64,000 nt of DNA from Scilla litardierei (Eukaryota; Streptophyta; Magnoliopsida; Asparagales; Asparagaceae), in the NCBI GenBank assembly GCA_030789695.1, contig CM061139.1, forward strand, positions 200,853,641 to 200,917,640, written 5' to 3'. Position numbers and translations under genes: made by a program. Shown here one piece after another: positions 1 to 12,600 of the stretch (positions within the stretch are counted from its first letter, which is position 1; each line of letters starts with the position of its first letter). The notes beneath the pieces were generated by a model, which was given only the letters and a program-made list of their open reading frames with translations, had not been told where the DNA came from and searched no databases.

Positions 1-262
1 CTCTTCACCATATTTGCCATCAAGATAATCCCATATCTCATTTGCCGTTTCGAAATCCATCACTTTCTTTGCAATTTTTGGAGAGATGGCATTGAGCAAT
101 GCATTCCAAACTTGAGCATCTGAGGTAATAAACTCTGACTCCTCATGCACATCAAGCCAACAGAACATGTTCTTCCTCCATTTTGAGAAGTGTTTGCCTT
201 TGAAGACGGGAGGAAGAGAGAGGGATTGTTGAGACTGAGAAGTCTTGCTTGCAAAATCCACC
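1..262 (-). CDS. Copia gag polyprotein, N-terminal part
   Basis: One minus-strand frame is open across the whole stretch downstream of the PBS and encodes a recognisable copia capsid start: a hydrophilic leader, then FKGKHFSKWRKNMFCWL, and later KKVMDFETANEIWDYLDGKY. This is the UBN2/DUF4219-type pattern in which an F-G-x-N/H-F-S-x-W-K block is followed by a W-D-x-L block. No ATG is visible at the expected start, which reads as TTG next to the PBS. The true start may lie in another frame or be mutated. The frame continues off the left edge, so protease, integrase and RT cannot be assessed. Confidence 0.7.
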
Positions 263-270
263 AAACCAAG

Positions 271-282
271 GCTCTGATACCA
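271..282 (-). promoter_or_regulatory. Primer-binding site (tRNA-iMet type)
   Basis: Minus-strand TGGTATCAGAGC lies two bases inside the LTR end at 285. It would pair with the 3' end of initiator tRNA-Met to prime minus-strand DNA synthesis of the copia element. Confidence 0.85.
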
Positions 283-284
283 CT

Positions 285-2090
285 TGTTAGGACCATGCGG
301 GGCAACACACACTAGAGGGGGATGAATAGTGTAATGGCAAGAAAAGTGCTTAATTAAAAGTTACTTAAATTACAGCACAATAAGCAGCGGAAATTAAAAA
401 GAATGCTCAACAATAACAATCACAAACATAAGGATTTTACCATAGTTCCCTAAACTTGGGTACGTTCAGCCACACCAATATTCACTATAATTCTCACAAA
501 GAGAAGTGAATACAATCTCACACAGATGATTTGTTACTATTCTCATACAGAGAGATCATTGCTCTCACACAGAGAGACTTTGTCCCACACAGAGACACAA
601 ACTCTCACACAGAGAGTAACTCTTACAAAGAGAGTGACTAATTCCCACAGAGAATTAGGAGTTTCACAAAAGATGAAACGAAATAATAATTACTTATGCA
701 TTGATATGATCTTACCAATGTGAAGAAGGCATGCAAGTGAAAATCAAGTGCGTGAGATGATGCTTTGATTTCACTTGATCTTTCTCTCTTCTAGGAATGA
801 TACCTAACACTTCTCACTTGATTGTATGAATGAAGAGAAGAAATATGTTCTCCAAGAAAAGGAACGAGATTGAAATCCCTTGGAGAAATTTCCTAGAGCT
901 TAGATGATATAGCATAAGATTGAAGCTCTAAGAGGGAATGAGGGAAGAGTGGCTTAGAAAAGAGATTCAATGATCTTCTATGATTTCCTAACCCTATCAA
1001 GAGTTCTAAATGAACTAAGTCATCTCCTATATATAGGAAGCCAAGAAGAGATCATAAAACCAACCAAAAACCCAAAGGAAAGAAATATGCAACGACTAGA
1101 TTTTGGCAGTTTACGGCACAGACAGTCGACTGAAGGTCGGTCGGTTGAATGGTCAACGACTATAAAAATCTCAACGGCTATAATCTGAGGCAGGACAGTC
1201 GACTGTAGAAGACTACACAGGCGCCTGTAAAATGTGTAGGCGCCTATATATCCTTCAGCAGGCGACTGTCACTTGGGATGGAAAGGAGCCGAAAAATGCA
1301 ACTTTTGCACTAGCGCCTTCAGACGATAGATGAACAAAACACATGCGCCTGTAATTTGACAGACGTGCAAAGTGGGATGAAACCTATAAACTGCAAGTTA
1401 CGTACTATGGCACACAGACGACTGTAGAACAACTCACAGGCGCCTGATGGAAGACATGTGACTGTAAATTGAACGTCATTCGACTGTTTCCAAGAGCTCA
1501 AGAAAGAGTCAAGAAATGCTGACTTGAGCTGTGCATGTCAGTCAGCTGTAGAAGGCTGGCCAGGCACCTTGAGGTCATCCAGTCGCCTGTTGTGCCTTCA
1601 TCAGTCGACTATGTGAGAGCCAGAAACTTCCAGTAAAAGTTTAAGGTAAGGTGAACCTAATGGGATGGTTTCTATGATAATCTAAAGGCTCACTAAGATG
1701 GTTAATTGCATATGCATGAGAGCATGGCCATCTATCAAGGCATTACAAAAATCCTAGACTCAAAAAGAGAAATGCAAGTATTTGAAATTACATGTATTAC
1801 ATATTGCATCTCCTAGAGTCTAAGTCTTTAAGCTCATGATACCTTGATGCTCCACAACATCTTCCAAGATTTGGCACCTCTTGATGAGCTTCCCTTTATC
1901 AAGCTTGAGCACTCCATCACTCTTGAATGTCTTTAATATAACCATTGCATCATCCTCCAAGCATTATGTTTTGTCTCATCAACATATAATCTTTAAGATA
2001 AACTGAGTAAAACATAAGATTGATTAGCACACTAACATAATGTATTGATCGTCATCAAAACAACGTTAGTTTTGAACCCAAGAACTAACA
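285..2090 (-). repeat. Long terminal repeat of the left copia element
   Basis: The LTR is 1806 bp, TG...CA bounded, with the 6-bp inverted ends TGTTAG/CTAACA. Two internal repeat zones are visible. At 488-668 the phrase CTCACACAGAGAGA recurs imperfectly about every 18-22 bp. At about 1120-1620 there is a cluster of short palindromes. Outside these zones the sequence is unremarkable. The short ORFs inside it have no family resemblance. Confidence 0.85.
1120..1620. repeat. Cluster of short palindromes in the copia LTR
   Basis: At least ten variants of two palindromic words occur in about 500 bp: CAGTCGACTG (also as ACAGTCGACTGT) and AGGCGCCT (as ACAGGCGCCTGT, TAGGCGCCTA). Degenerate forms include CAGGCGACTG, CATTCGACTG and CAGTCGCCTG. 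Palindromic repeats in LTRs and leaders have been described for Sireviruses. Here they may be protein-binding or packaging motifs, but the role is inference. Confidence 0.7.
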
Positions 2091-2098
2091 ATTTCTAG

Positions 2099-2708
2099 TG
2101 CTTTATACAATTGATGGATGTTGACAAGATATTTGTCCAACTAGGACAACCCCATGTGGCACCCTTTGTCCCATGTGGCAAAGGGAGAGGGGTGTCACAT
2201 TAACCCTCACATGAGGGTGTGGAGTTGGGTTTGGTTTGGGGTGTGGTTGTGGAGCATCCAAATAAAAGCGACTCATCCCCAAGAATTACAAGCTTGCCAT
2301 TAGGATTTTTGTACTTTGCCCCAAGGTTTTTTTTGCTTCTTAAGGATTTTTTTGCAATTTAACTCATGCCTTCCTCCCTTTTTTCCCGACGATACCCCAC
2401 ATGCACTCACACTCGTCACTCCTTTTCGGTTGCGTGCATGCACCGCATCCTGTGTGTGGGTTTCCCACACCCATACCCACACTTGTCACTACTTTTCAGT
2501 TGCGCACATGCACCGCATCCTGAGTGTGTGTATTTTTGCACAGTGCACTCTGTGCAACCCACCCCCTGCTTTCCCCATTTTACCCCCCGACGATACACAC
2601 ATCCACACCCACACCCACACTTCTCACTTCTTTCCCGTTACGCGTATTCACCGCATCATGTTCATGTGTTTTTTTGCTCTGTACGCTATGCGCACGTGTT
2701 ATTTCTAG
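2099..2708 (+). mobile_element. Non-autonomous Helitron
   Basis: The 5' end TGCTTTATACAATTGATGG is a mutated version of the TCTATTATACAAATGAGG start shared by several elements in this window. The 3' end is a near-palindromic hairpin (GTACG/CGCAC at about 2681-2695) followed by GTGTTATTTCTAG, ending in the CTRR tetranucleotide CTAG at 2705-2708. The interior holds two CCACATGGCA-type phrases near the start and a segment of about 110 bp (CACACTTGTCACT...ATGCACCGCATCCTG) repeated three times, the middle copy followed by a relict hairpin GTGCACTCTGTGC. There is no coding sequence. It begins directly after another CTAG (2095-2098). Confidence 0.7.
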
Positions 2709-3641
2709 ATATGTATATATGATAGAGATCTACATAAGAAGTTATGAAGGCATTTGATGTATCTGTTCTGACAATGAGTAAATTTAAGTGACTAAATTAG
2801 ATTCTTCCCATTTGAGTTATTTAAATATAGTTTTCGTAAAATAAAAGGCCGGTGATAAATTGAAACATGGAACAATAAGTTCAATGACATTTATAATTTT
2901 GAGTGACAAGAAAATGGAGAAAATTTATTGCCAGGTGCTAAATGCAGTATATTCCTTAAATTTAGAATTGCTGGTTCTGTGCAGAATGATGGCTGATAAA
3001 ATTTCTTTTTTTGACACTAAAGTTTTCAATATTAAATAATTGCTTTCTCCAGGTTGCAAAACTTTCTTGGCATTTATCAATCTGGTGTTATATAATAGAT
3101 ACACTAGAATGGTTCTCCCCATGTGGCTATCTTATTAATATGCGCTGAATGGCTTGTACGATTTTAGTTTTCTAAATGTCAATTAAATTTGTTACAACAT
3201 GTTTTTCTTCAGTTTATAAACTCAGACATGTGTTGCAGGTTTCCATTTGCCTTGTGCTTTTGGCTGTCGAGCTCACTAGCTGATAAAGATTTCTTTCACT
3301 CTGGCCGCTTTAAACAGATCTTATCATTCTCGCACCTCTAGGTGGGTGTGGGGTTGTGATGATTGGGTAATCTCGTCATTCTGTCTGCGTGGATCAAAAT
3401 CATCTTCTGTTTGGAGGCTTTGTCGTGTGCTGGAGGGTCTTTCTCTGGATTATGGCTAATGTTAGCAGTGGCTAAGATTCTACTGCATTGGATGGTAGTA
3501 GTTCATTTTAATTAGTCATATCATAGCTAGTTCCACTTTGTAACTGAGTACCTTCCAGTAATTTCTGGATAATCTTCTGGTCTCATATATCTTATCGTCA
3601 TTGTGATTATGAGTGTTTGAAGCTTTGTTCCCTCAACTAGA
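2709..3641 (+). other. Upstream region and probable 5' UTR of the LRR gene
   Basis: AT-rich non-repetitive DNA with no supported coding sequence. The stretch at about 3230-3640 contains pyrimidine tracts and several GT/AG options that could belong to leader introns. The promoter position is not determinable by eye. Confidence 0.3.
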
Positions 3642-6600
3642 ATGGGTAGGTTCTCATGCTTTTCCACTCCCAGCCTCTACCAAAGACCAAAGGTAAGTGT
3701 ACGTATTATTATTCCTACATCTTTTGCTTCTGTCTTGCAAGCTGATCAAAGTTCTTTATCTAATACTAAGACCAAGATTTCTGTCATTACTTCAGAAACT
3801 TCAACATTTGAGTAGTAAAATGTATTCGACTCCGCAGCAGAAACCTGAAGATCAAGAGCAAAAGGTTCAGTTTGGTTCTCCAAGTGTAAATTTAAAGGTT
3901 ATTGACAATAATTTTTCAAGCAGCAGTGTGGAGCAAACAAGTCCGACTTCTCATGGAGATTGCTGTAAATCAGAATATTTACATGGTGATTACCATATTG
4001 AGGATAGAAAAGAATTTCTTCAGTCGACACGGTTGAAGAAAAGTCAGTCTCTTGGAAGCATCCTAGATAAAGTGAGAGATTTCTCTGGTGGTGATGTCAA
4101 AAATGACGGTGATGGAGTAGATCCACAATTTTCATTTAAATGCTTCAATGAAAAGGGCATGGATAGAACCAACGAATCACTTGATGGGAACACTTACTCT
4201 GAGTTCTATAACCATGAAACCTTAGGAGTTAACTTCGACCATCAGCATAAGGAACATGATTTAATTGAACCATTTGATGTGACTGCTGAACATGTCCATC
4301 ATGATTCTCTCTTCTCTGTAGAGGTTTTGAAACAATTTGATGGCATCCTTCAGGCTGATGTCAGTGTGCAATCAAATGACCTCATAGATGACTCTGGATG
4401 CTTGTCATCAGATAATCATCATGTCTTTGAAAGATCATGGTCAGTAATTAACCTAAGGGGGGATACTGATAACTCTACAGAAGGTGATGGGATTCTTGAA
4501 ACGAGGTGCTGCTCAACATCTCTTGGAAATTTAGATTCTAGAAGTGGAGGGACGGCTGAGTTGCATGAAGAAGAAGAAGAAAGTCTTGAAATGAATCATA
4601 TTGTACGTAGGGATGCCTCAAATTCTTATAATGCACACCAAGAATCCAATGAAGATACAATAGGCTTGCCTTGCCAGGTAGGTTCAGGGAAAGAACAACC
4701 TCTTTCAGACACAATTGATGGGTGGATTGAAGAGCAGGAGGGACATGGAAAATACTGCAGTGCAAGATTTGATTGTCATAATGAAACTACTAATGCAAGA
4801 TGTCAGCCCCACATTAATGTTACTTCGGCAAATGCAACGAGGGAATCAGAAACATATGATGAAAAGATAAAGAATCTTCAGCCAGAGTCGCCTATCCAAA
4901 ACTATGATGAATTGGATCCCAGAGAATATAATGTTAAGCGCATAGAGGAATGGATCAGCCAAATTGATGTTGAAAATGGCATTGTAGAAGAGCCAGGCGA
5001 AAGTTCCTCTTCGTTTTCTACCATGGAACCTCAATCTGATGTCTGTACTCCTGTCATAAAGCCTGATGCAAAAAGTAGTCTTGGGGTGGAAGTGGCTTAC
5101 AATTATATCTCTTCCTTGACTGCCACTTCATCATCAGCTCAGATGGTAAAATTTGGGTTGGGTGCCATTCCATCTCTCAGCGCATTCACTAGCTTACGTG
5201 TGCTAAATTTATCAGGAAATTCTATAGGTATGCATTTCTAATGCACAATAAAGTTTTTTAAGTGTATACTTGTGATGTTATTCAGTTGCTATCTCGTTTT
5301 GCATGTCTGTTGTAAATCCTGGTTTTTATGGCATCGTGGTGTTCTCTTTCCTTTTTTGGTTCTAAACAAAACTCTTTGTGCAGTTCGGATAACTCCAGGA
5401 TCTCTTCCAAGATGTCTTCAAATGCTAAATTTGTCAAAGAATAACATTGCAATTATTGAAGGTCTTCGTGATCTGACACATCTCCGCATATTGGACCTGA
5501 GTTACAACCGAATTGTTAGAATTGGACATGGTATGACATCTCCTTTTAATATTTATTGATTGTTGTGTTGAAGCCTACGGTGTTATTGACTGATGTATTT
5601 ACTTATTATGCAATCTGTTCTTCACCCCTTGATTTTGAAGAAAATGGTTCTTATTTTTGTATGCACTTTTAATCAGATGGCATCATATAAAATGTTCATT
5701 ATATAAAAGTACTAGTCATAACCCGTGCCCTCGGGCACGATTCATTTAAAATCTTTGTTTCCCCAAAAATTATTTCCCTCTCTAAAATTTTGGAAAATAT
5801 ATTATAAAAGAACAAAAATTTAGCGGGCGCCCTCGCCTTCATTTGATTATAATAGATATCGCTCATTTGTATTATAGATATCCATCAAAATCTCATCTCT
5901 TGTCCAAATTCTCTTATCCAATTTCTCTTGGTAACATCCCTCATTTGTAAAATAGATATATACTGATAAAGTATTTTGATCAATACTTATTTATTCATCC
6001 AAAGAAGTCTAATTAGTCTGCTATCCCAAGGTAGAATCTGAAAATTATAAGTTATAGTTTTCATTTGCCATGAAGCTTCCATATAGGCTTTTATTCTTTC
6101 ATGCCTCTTCTCTTTCATGTAGTTGGTTTAGTGAGAAAGTTGATGCCAACAATGTTTCGTTGGTTACTGTTCACAAACTTCAATTTTTAGGCATCATGTG
6201 CTTTACTTGAAATTGTGAAACTCCTGTTCATTCTCTTGTGAAATATAGCTGCATTACATGGAAATTATGTGCTTGGAGGATGTTTTGATATCAATCATCA
6301 GTTTCACTACTCTTGGACATGTATCCCATTAGGATACTGCTCATCGTCTTATGCTTGCATATGACAGGTGACAATGGATGCACATGCATTTGTGGCTCTA
6401 TTTCATCTTTGATATCGTATTGTTGTTTCTAAGTTTGTATAAGCTTGTCAAACTGCGTCGTGTCCTTAACCATTTCATTTGAAAATTTGAAGAATACATG
6501 TATATTTGTTGTATTGACCTCAACATTTGTTTCTGGGAGACAACATGTTTCTTAGTCAGCCCAAATAAAAGCAAGTCCTGGGAGTGAGGCCTCGAATAGG

Positions 6601-9600
6601 TAGAAAGAACTTACCAACATTCTTTATAAGTCAATTTTGAAGACATAAGTGCGAATAACCGAATTAATCTACAGTAGAATGATTTATTTGGAAGGAACTT
6701 CATATATATAAAGGTCTGAAAAGACCAGTCGAAGCCAATATATAGATCCAGTCGCATTTGTAACTTTGGCTTGTCAATCTCTATATCAATAATACTAGCC
6801 TGCACATCATTCTAATGAGTTTATTTTCCAATTCATCCTTCTATGTCCGGGGCTTTCTCTTTTGAGAAACATATAGCTTCCTTCTGCATCTACTGGTAGT
6901 ATCCTTCTTGAAATCTCCCTGATCTAAATCATCTGTGTGGTTGATCCTTTCTTAACTTTAAAGGCCATTCTCTGCGGTGTCTTATTCCCCCTTTATTGGT
7001 CTGCACGGTTCCCGTCTGCGCTGTGTTCTTCCTCTTTCTATTGGACTGCATTGCAGTGTTCCCTTCTTTCGATTACACGGTTCCCATCTACGGTGTCTCA
7101 TTCTCTAGTTTAGACTTCAGTATTTCAGCTTTCGTTGATTCCTTAGCCCTCAACATCTGCTTCTTTACCAAAATCGTGATCTCCACCCTCTGGATTCGCT
7201 CCTCCTGCCCAACCATCTCTCTCCTACCTCGCTTGCTTGGTAATTTTTTCCTGCCCTTCTCTTGTATAATCTCTGGAGAGATCTCAACTTTCCCAATTTT
7301 GTAATCATCTTTTCATGCATGCTCACGATGCCTAGCGTGGTGCACTGTTTTTGAGTCTCCACAGACCATCGAAGCCACTATACACACAGGATTCTAAGCC
7401 CTTAGTTTAGGGTATTAATGTAAATTAAATAACAATGAATTGATGGAAGCTGAAATACTGCAATCCAAAGGAAAGGAGACATCACAAAAGGGAACCTTGC
7501 AATTGAAAGGAGAGAAAGGAAACACGATGAGTGGAACCGTGCAGCCCAAGAAGAGAAAAAGAAGCACTGTAGATGAGAACGGCGCACAATCCAATAAAGT
7601 TAAAAAGAAATCTCTACAGAGGAGAATATACCCAAAAGTCACTAAGGGGTCGACCACATCTATTCAGATCAAAGAGATTTCAAGAACAGTATATGTTTCT
7701 GTTAAAAGGAGGGAAGTTCAAAAGCAAAATGCCGAGGTAGAGAATGACTTACTAGAGACTGATGTGTTGGCCAGTGTTATTGATACAGAATTTAGCAAGC
7801 CTGCTATTAGATATCATGATCAGGATGGTGAATGTAAGAATGAGATTGGATCTAATCTTAGATAGTTAAGTTATTGGCTAAGTTTTGTATCATATTTTGG
7901 AATACTTGCTCTGCAAGTTTAACCAATTTTCAGATTAAGTCGATTATGATGCGAATCGGACATGTTTCTAAGTTAGCCTAAATAAAAGGAAGTCCTGGGA
8001 GCGAGGCGTCAGATAAGAAGAAAAAACTTACTGACATTCTTTATAAGTCAATTATTGAAGAAACAATGTGAATAACCATATTGATCTATTTTAGAATGAT
8101 CTGTTTAGAAGGAATTCCATATATGAAGGATTGGAAATACTATCATAGCCAAATAGATCCAGTCTGATTATTAACATCACAATCATGCATGTTATCGCTA
8201 ACAATAGGCTTGCCAACTTCTGTATCGATAATACTAGTCTAAACATCAGCCTAATGGGTTATTTTCTACCGCGGCTGTTTGCATCTAGACCTTCCTCTTA
8301 TCAAGAACATCTACTTTCCTTCCCCTTGTTCTACCAGTAGTACTTTTGAAGTCTCCCTGATGTAGATAATCTGTGGTCGATCCTTTGTTGACTGTCAGAG
8401 TCATTCTTCTCTACGGTGTCTTCTTTTCCTTTCCAATGCATTACTCGGTTCCCCTCTACGGTATCTTCTTCCTCTCTCCGTTGGACCGCACAGTTTCTTT
8501 TTCTAGCGTTTCCTTCTTTTGATTGCATGTTTCCCCTCTGTGATGTCTCCTTATCTCCATTAGACTACAGTATTTCTACCTTCAGCTATTCCTCAGACCT
8601 CATTTTCATCTGCTTTACCAATGTCACTATCTTCACCTTCTTCTTTTGCTCTTTCTGTGCAATTATTTCTCTCTCCAGCATTACTTGTTTCTTATTAGCA
8701 TTTCTCATGGCCTTCTCTTGTCTAATCTCCATAGTAACATTTCCATTTCCCCTGATTTCAGGGTCAACTTGTTGTGCTCTGAGTCTGTGCAGACCAGCGA
8801 GGCCACCAAATATGGCGGCTTCTAAGCCCATAGACAATGATATTGATATAAATTAAATGTCAAGGAATCGGCAGTGCAGCCCAAATGAGAGGATATATTG
8901 TAAACGGGAACCCTACAATTGAAAGTAGGTGGAAAGGAAACATCACAAAGTGGAAGTGGGTAGTCCAAACTGAGAAAGAAGACATCGTAGACAGGAATTG
9001 TGCAGCACAATAGAAAGGAAGAAGATTTCACAAAAAGGAACCCTCTAAGTCAACAAAGAATCGATCACTGAAGGTTCTGATCGGGGAGATTTCAAGAAGA
9101 GTACCACCGTTAGAAGAACAGGAAGGAAAGTAAAGGTTTTTGATAAGGAGGTCCAGACGTTGCAGTGTACAATAACGCATTGGAGACTGACGTGCATGCC
9201 GATGTTATTGATACAGACTTTGGCAAGCTTGCTGTTAGATACCACGGACATGGTTGTGAAGTTAAGAATAAGACTAGATTGTAAGACTGGATCTAATTTA
9301 AGTTATTGGCTATGGTAACTTTGTATCACATTTTGAAATATCTGACGTGCAAGTTAAACTAATTTTAAGATTCAGTTGATTAGGGTGTGGACAGGACAAC
9401 TTTTTTTGAATTAGCGCAAATAAAAGTAGGTCCGGAGTTAGGAAGAAAAAACTTACTGTTCTGTATAAGTTAATTTTTGAAGACAGAAGTGTGAATAACC
9501 AAATTGATCCAACTTACATGATCTATTTGGATGTGCATGTGTGTGTGTAAGACCAATTAGTAGGATCAAGACCGAGTATATGGCATATAAGTTTAATAAA

Positions 9601-12600
9601 GTGAGGCATAAAGATCATAGAATGAGAAGCTGGATGAGTAAAATATATCACTAAGCAAGAACCTTAGGTATCTTGGATCGGTTAACCAGGATGATGCAAA
9701 GATTAACAAAGATGTTGATCATAGAATCAAAATAGGTTGGTTGAAGTAGAGAGCTGCAACATGAGTGTTGTGTTGTGTGGTTGGAGTGTATTATAATAGT
9801 TAAATGGTAAATTTTATAAGGTTGCGATTAGACCAACTTTGTTATATGGTACAGAGTACCGAGTTATTATCAAGAAGCATGAACATAATGGTAGTGTGGC
9901 AGAGATGCAAATGTTATGGTGGATATGTTAAAATACTAAAAAATAAGGTGAGAAATGAGAATATCTGAGCGAGAATAGTTGTGGCCCCCTATAGGTTTTG
10001 GATGTGCATGTGTGTGTGTAAGACCAATTAGTAGGATCAAGACCGAGTATATGGCATATAAGTTTAATAAAGTGAGGCATAAAGATCATAGAATGAGAAG
10101 CTGGATGAGTAAAATATATCACTAAGCAAGACCCTTAGGTATCTTGGATCGGTTAACCAGGATGATACAAAGATTAATAAAGATGTTGATCATAGAATCA
10201 AAATAGGTTGGTTGAAGTAGAGTGCTGCAACATGAGGTTGTGTTGTGTGGTTGGAGTGTTATTATAATGGTTAAATGGTAAATTTTATAAGGTTGCGATT
10301 AGACCAGCTTTTTTATATGGTACAGAGTACCGAGTTATTATCAAGAAGCATGAACATAATGGTAGTGTGGCAGAGATGCAAATGTTATGGTGGATATGTT
10401 AAAATACTAAAAAATAAGGTGAGAAATGAGAATATCTGAGCGAGAATAGCTGTGGCCCCCTATAAAATATAAGATGATAGATTATAATTTAAGATGGTTT
10501 GGCCATATACATTGAAAGCCTGTTAATGCGATCGGTAGAAAGACAAAACATATGAATATTGAGACAAGAGAACGCGAGTTAACCGAAGAAGATATGGAAG
10601 GAAGTGATAATAGGGAATATGGATGAAATTTGTTTGACTGAAGAAAAAGCTTTATATCGGAATTCATGGAAAATAAGTACCCGACATCACGATCATCTAC
10701 AATTTTTTTCTTATATTGCGTGTGTTTATTTATTAGTATTATTCCTTTTCTTTTATGTTTGTATGTATTTTTATTATTTAATTATTTGTTTATTTTATTT
10801 TATTTTATTTGTTGATGTTATTATTATTTTATTATTCTCTATCTTTTTATAGAGTCCCTGAAGTCAACCCTAAATTTTTGGGATGAATGCTATGATGATG
10901 ATGATGATGTCTAGAACGATCGGTCAATGCCAATATCTTAGATTTAGTGTAACACCAGGCCTGTTAACTTTTGTATCAACAACACTAGCCTGTACATTAG
11001 TCTAATGAGTTATTCTCTACAGTGATTTTTTGCATGTGGACACCCTTTCTATTATCAGAAACCTCTATTTTCTTTCATGTTCTTCTATTAGTAGTGCTCT
11101 TCTTAACATCTTTCTGATCTGAATCATCTGTGGTTGATCCTTTGTTGACCTTTGGGGCCATCTTTCTTTATGGTGTCTTCATCCCCTTTCTATTGGACTG
11201 CACGGTTCTTCTTTACGGTGTCCTTTTCTCTTCATTGGATTACATGTTTGCTTTGTGGTTCTTTCTTCCTTTCTCCTCTTGATTGCACGGTTTCCTTTTG
11301 CGGTGTCTCCTCTCCTTTAGACTACAATATTTCAGCTTTTGCTGATTTATTGATATTTAATTTACATCGGTACTCTCATCTACGGGCTTAGAATCCTCTG
11401 TGTTTGTTGGCCTTGTTGGCAGTATAGACTTGTACACAGCACATCATGCTAATCGTTAAGAGCCTGCACGAAAAGCAGATCACGTAATCTATGGAAGATG
11501 GTAAGATCCCTCTGGAGTTTAGGCAGGAGAAGACAAGGAGAAATGTCGATCAGAAGTAAATGAATGCTGGAAAGAGATTGTTATGCATGAGCGAAAGTAG
11601 AATGTGAAGATAATGATTTTGGTGGAGCAGTGTTAGGCTGGTTATTATATACGGGCGGCGGCACAAAATCACAAGGAAAACCTAGGGAGGTGTAGTTTGG
11701 TAATTTTGGCTAATTACCTAATTAAGAAGGATTTTATTATAAATAACAGGGATCATAAGGGTTTATGCTGAATATTGTGAGATTAGTAGTCTATTAGTTA
11801 GCTTAGAATATTGGAAGAGAATTGGCCTTCATATCAAATTGGAGGCTATATCTTGTTAGATCCAAACACTAATCAATAAAAATGTCATCTTTTTGTCCTA
11901 ATTTGTCTTAGTTCTTATCAAATTGGTGTCAAAGTCATTGAATTTATGGGACCAATGGCGGCGAAAAAGGTGGATGCTTTGGAAAAGAAGATTGAGAATG
12001 AGGTTGATATTCTCAAAAATATGATGGATGAGCGGTTCGTGACTGTTCAACAATAATTTGTCTCTGGAGACCATGATGAAGCAGACTAGCAGTTGATCGA
12101 GATAAAAAGTCACCTACCACCGGCGGTCCTGTGGAGATAGATCTAAGCGGGGGTGACATAGGAGATGACAGCACGATGGAAAAAGCGAATCTCAAGGGAA
12201 AAGCCATCATGAACGGATGAGGAGTTGAAGGGGACCAGGACTTAACGGCGGACCTCCTCGACCAATGGGGTGGTCGGATCTCGTCAGATCCAGTCAGATC
12301 CGCACATGACGACTGTGCTTGGATGGAAAACGGCCTGGAGGAGCACGACGGTGTGCGTTTCTCACGTGCCAGGGTCATAAAAGAAGAGGCGGGTAGCACG
12401 CGCTTCCCTCGTGCCAGGGCCATAGAGGAGGACGCGGGTGGAGCACGCTTCCCACATGCCTGGTTCGTGAACGGGGGGACATGCTGCACACCTTTCTTGC
12501 ATGCCTAGCCTGCGATTGTAGAGCCTAGTGGTGCGTGGTTCCTGTGCGCCTGGTCCATGAACGAAGGGTACGACGACGCGCCTCTTGCGTTCCTGGGCCA

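Larger units (their letters stand above)
1..2090 (-). mobile_element. Ty1/copia LTR retrotransposon (Sirevirus-like), truncated by window edge
   Basis: Read on the minus strand, the element runs 5' LTR (285-2090), then a primer-binding site, then the start of gag, and leaves the window at position 1. The LTR has perfect 6-bp inverted ends, TGTTAG at 285-290 and CTAACA at 2085-2090, giving 1806 bp. Immediately inside it the minus strand reads TGGTATCAGAGC (282-271), the complement of initiator tRNA-Met used by plant copia elements. The first protein-like frame is a copia gag. Very long LTRs plus palindromic motif clusters fit the Sirevirus branch, but that lineage call is inferred because pol is outside the window. 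The TSD cannot be tested because the other end is missing. Confidence 0.85.

Noticed and set aside
3697..3795. Upstream extension of the LRR ORF (hydrophobic start resembling a signal peptide)
   Set aside because: The stretch is intron 1: a GTAAGT donor at 3693 and an acceptor at 3795 join MGRFSCF... in phase to the conserved region, matching relatives.
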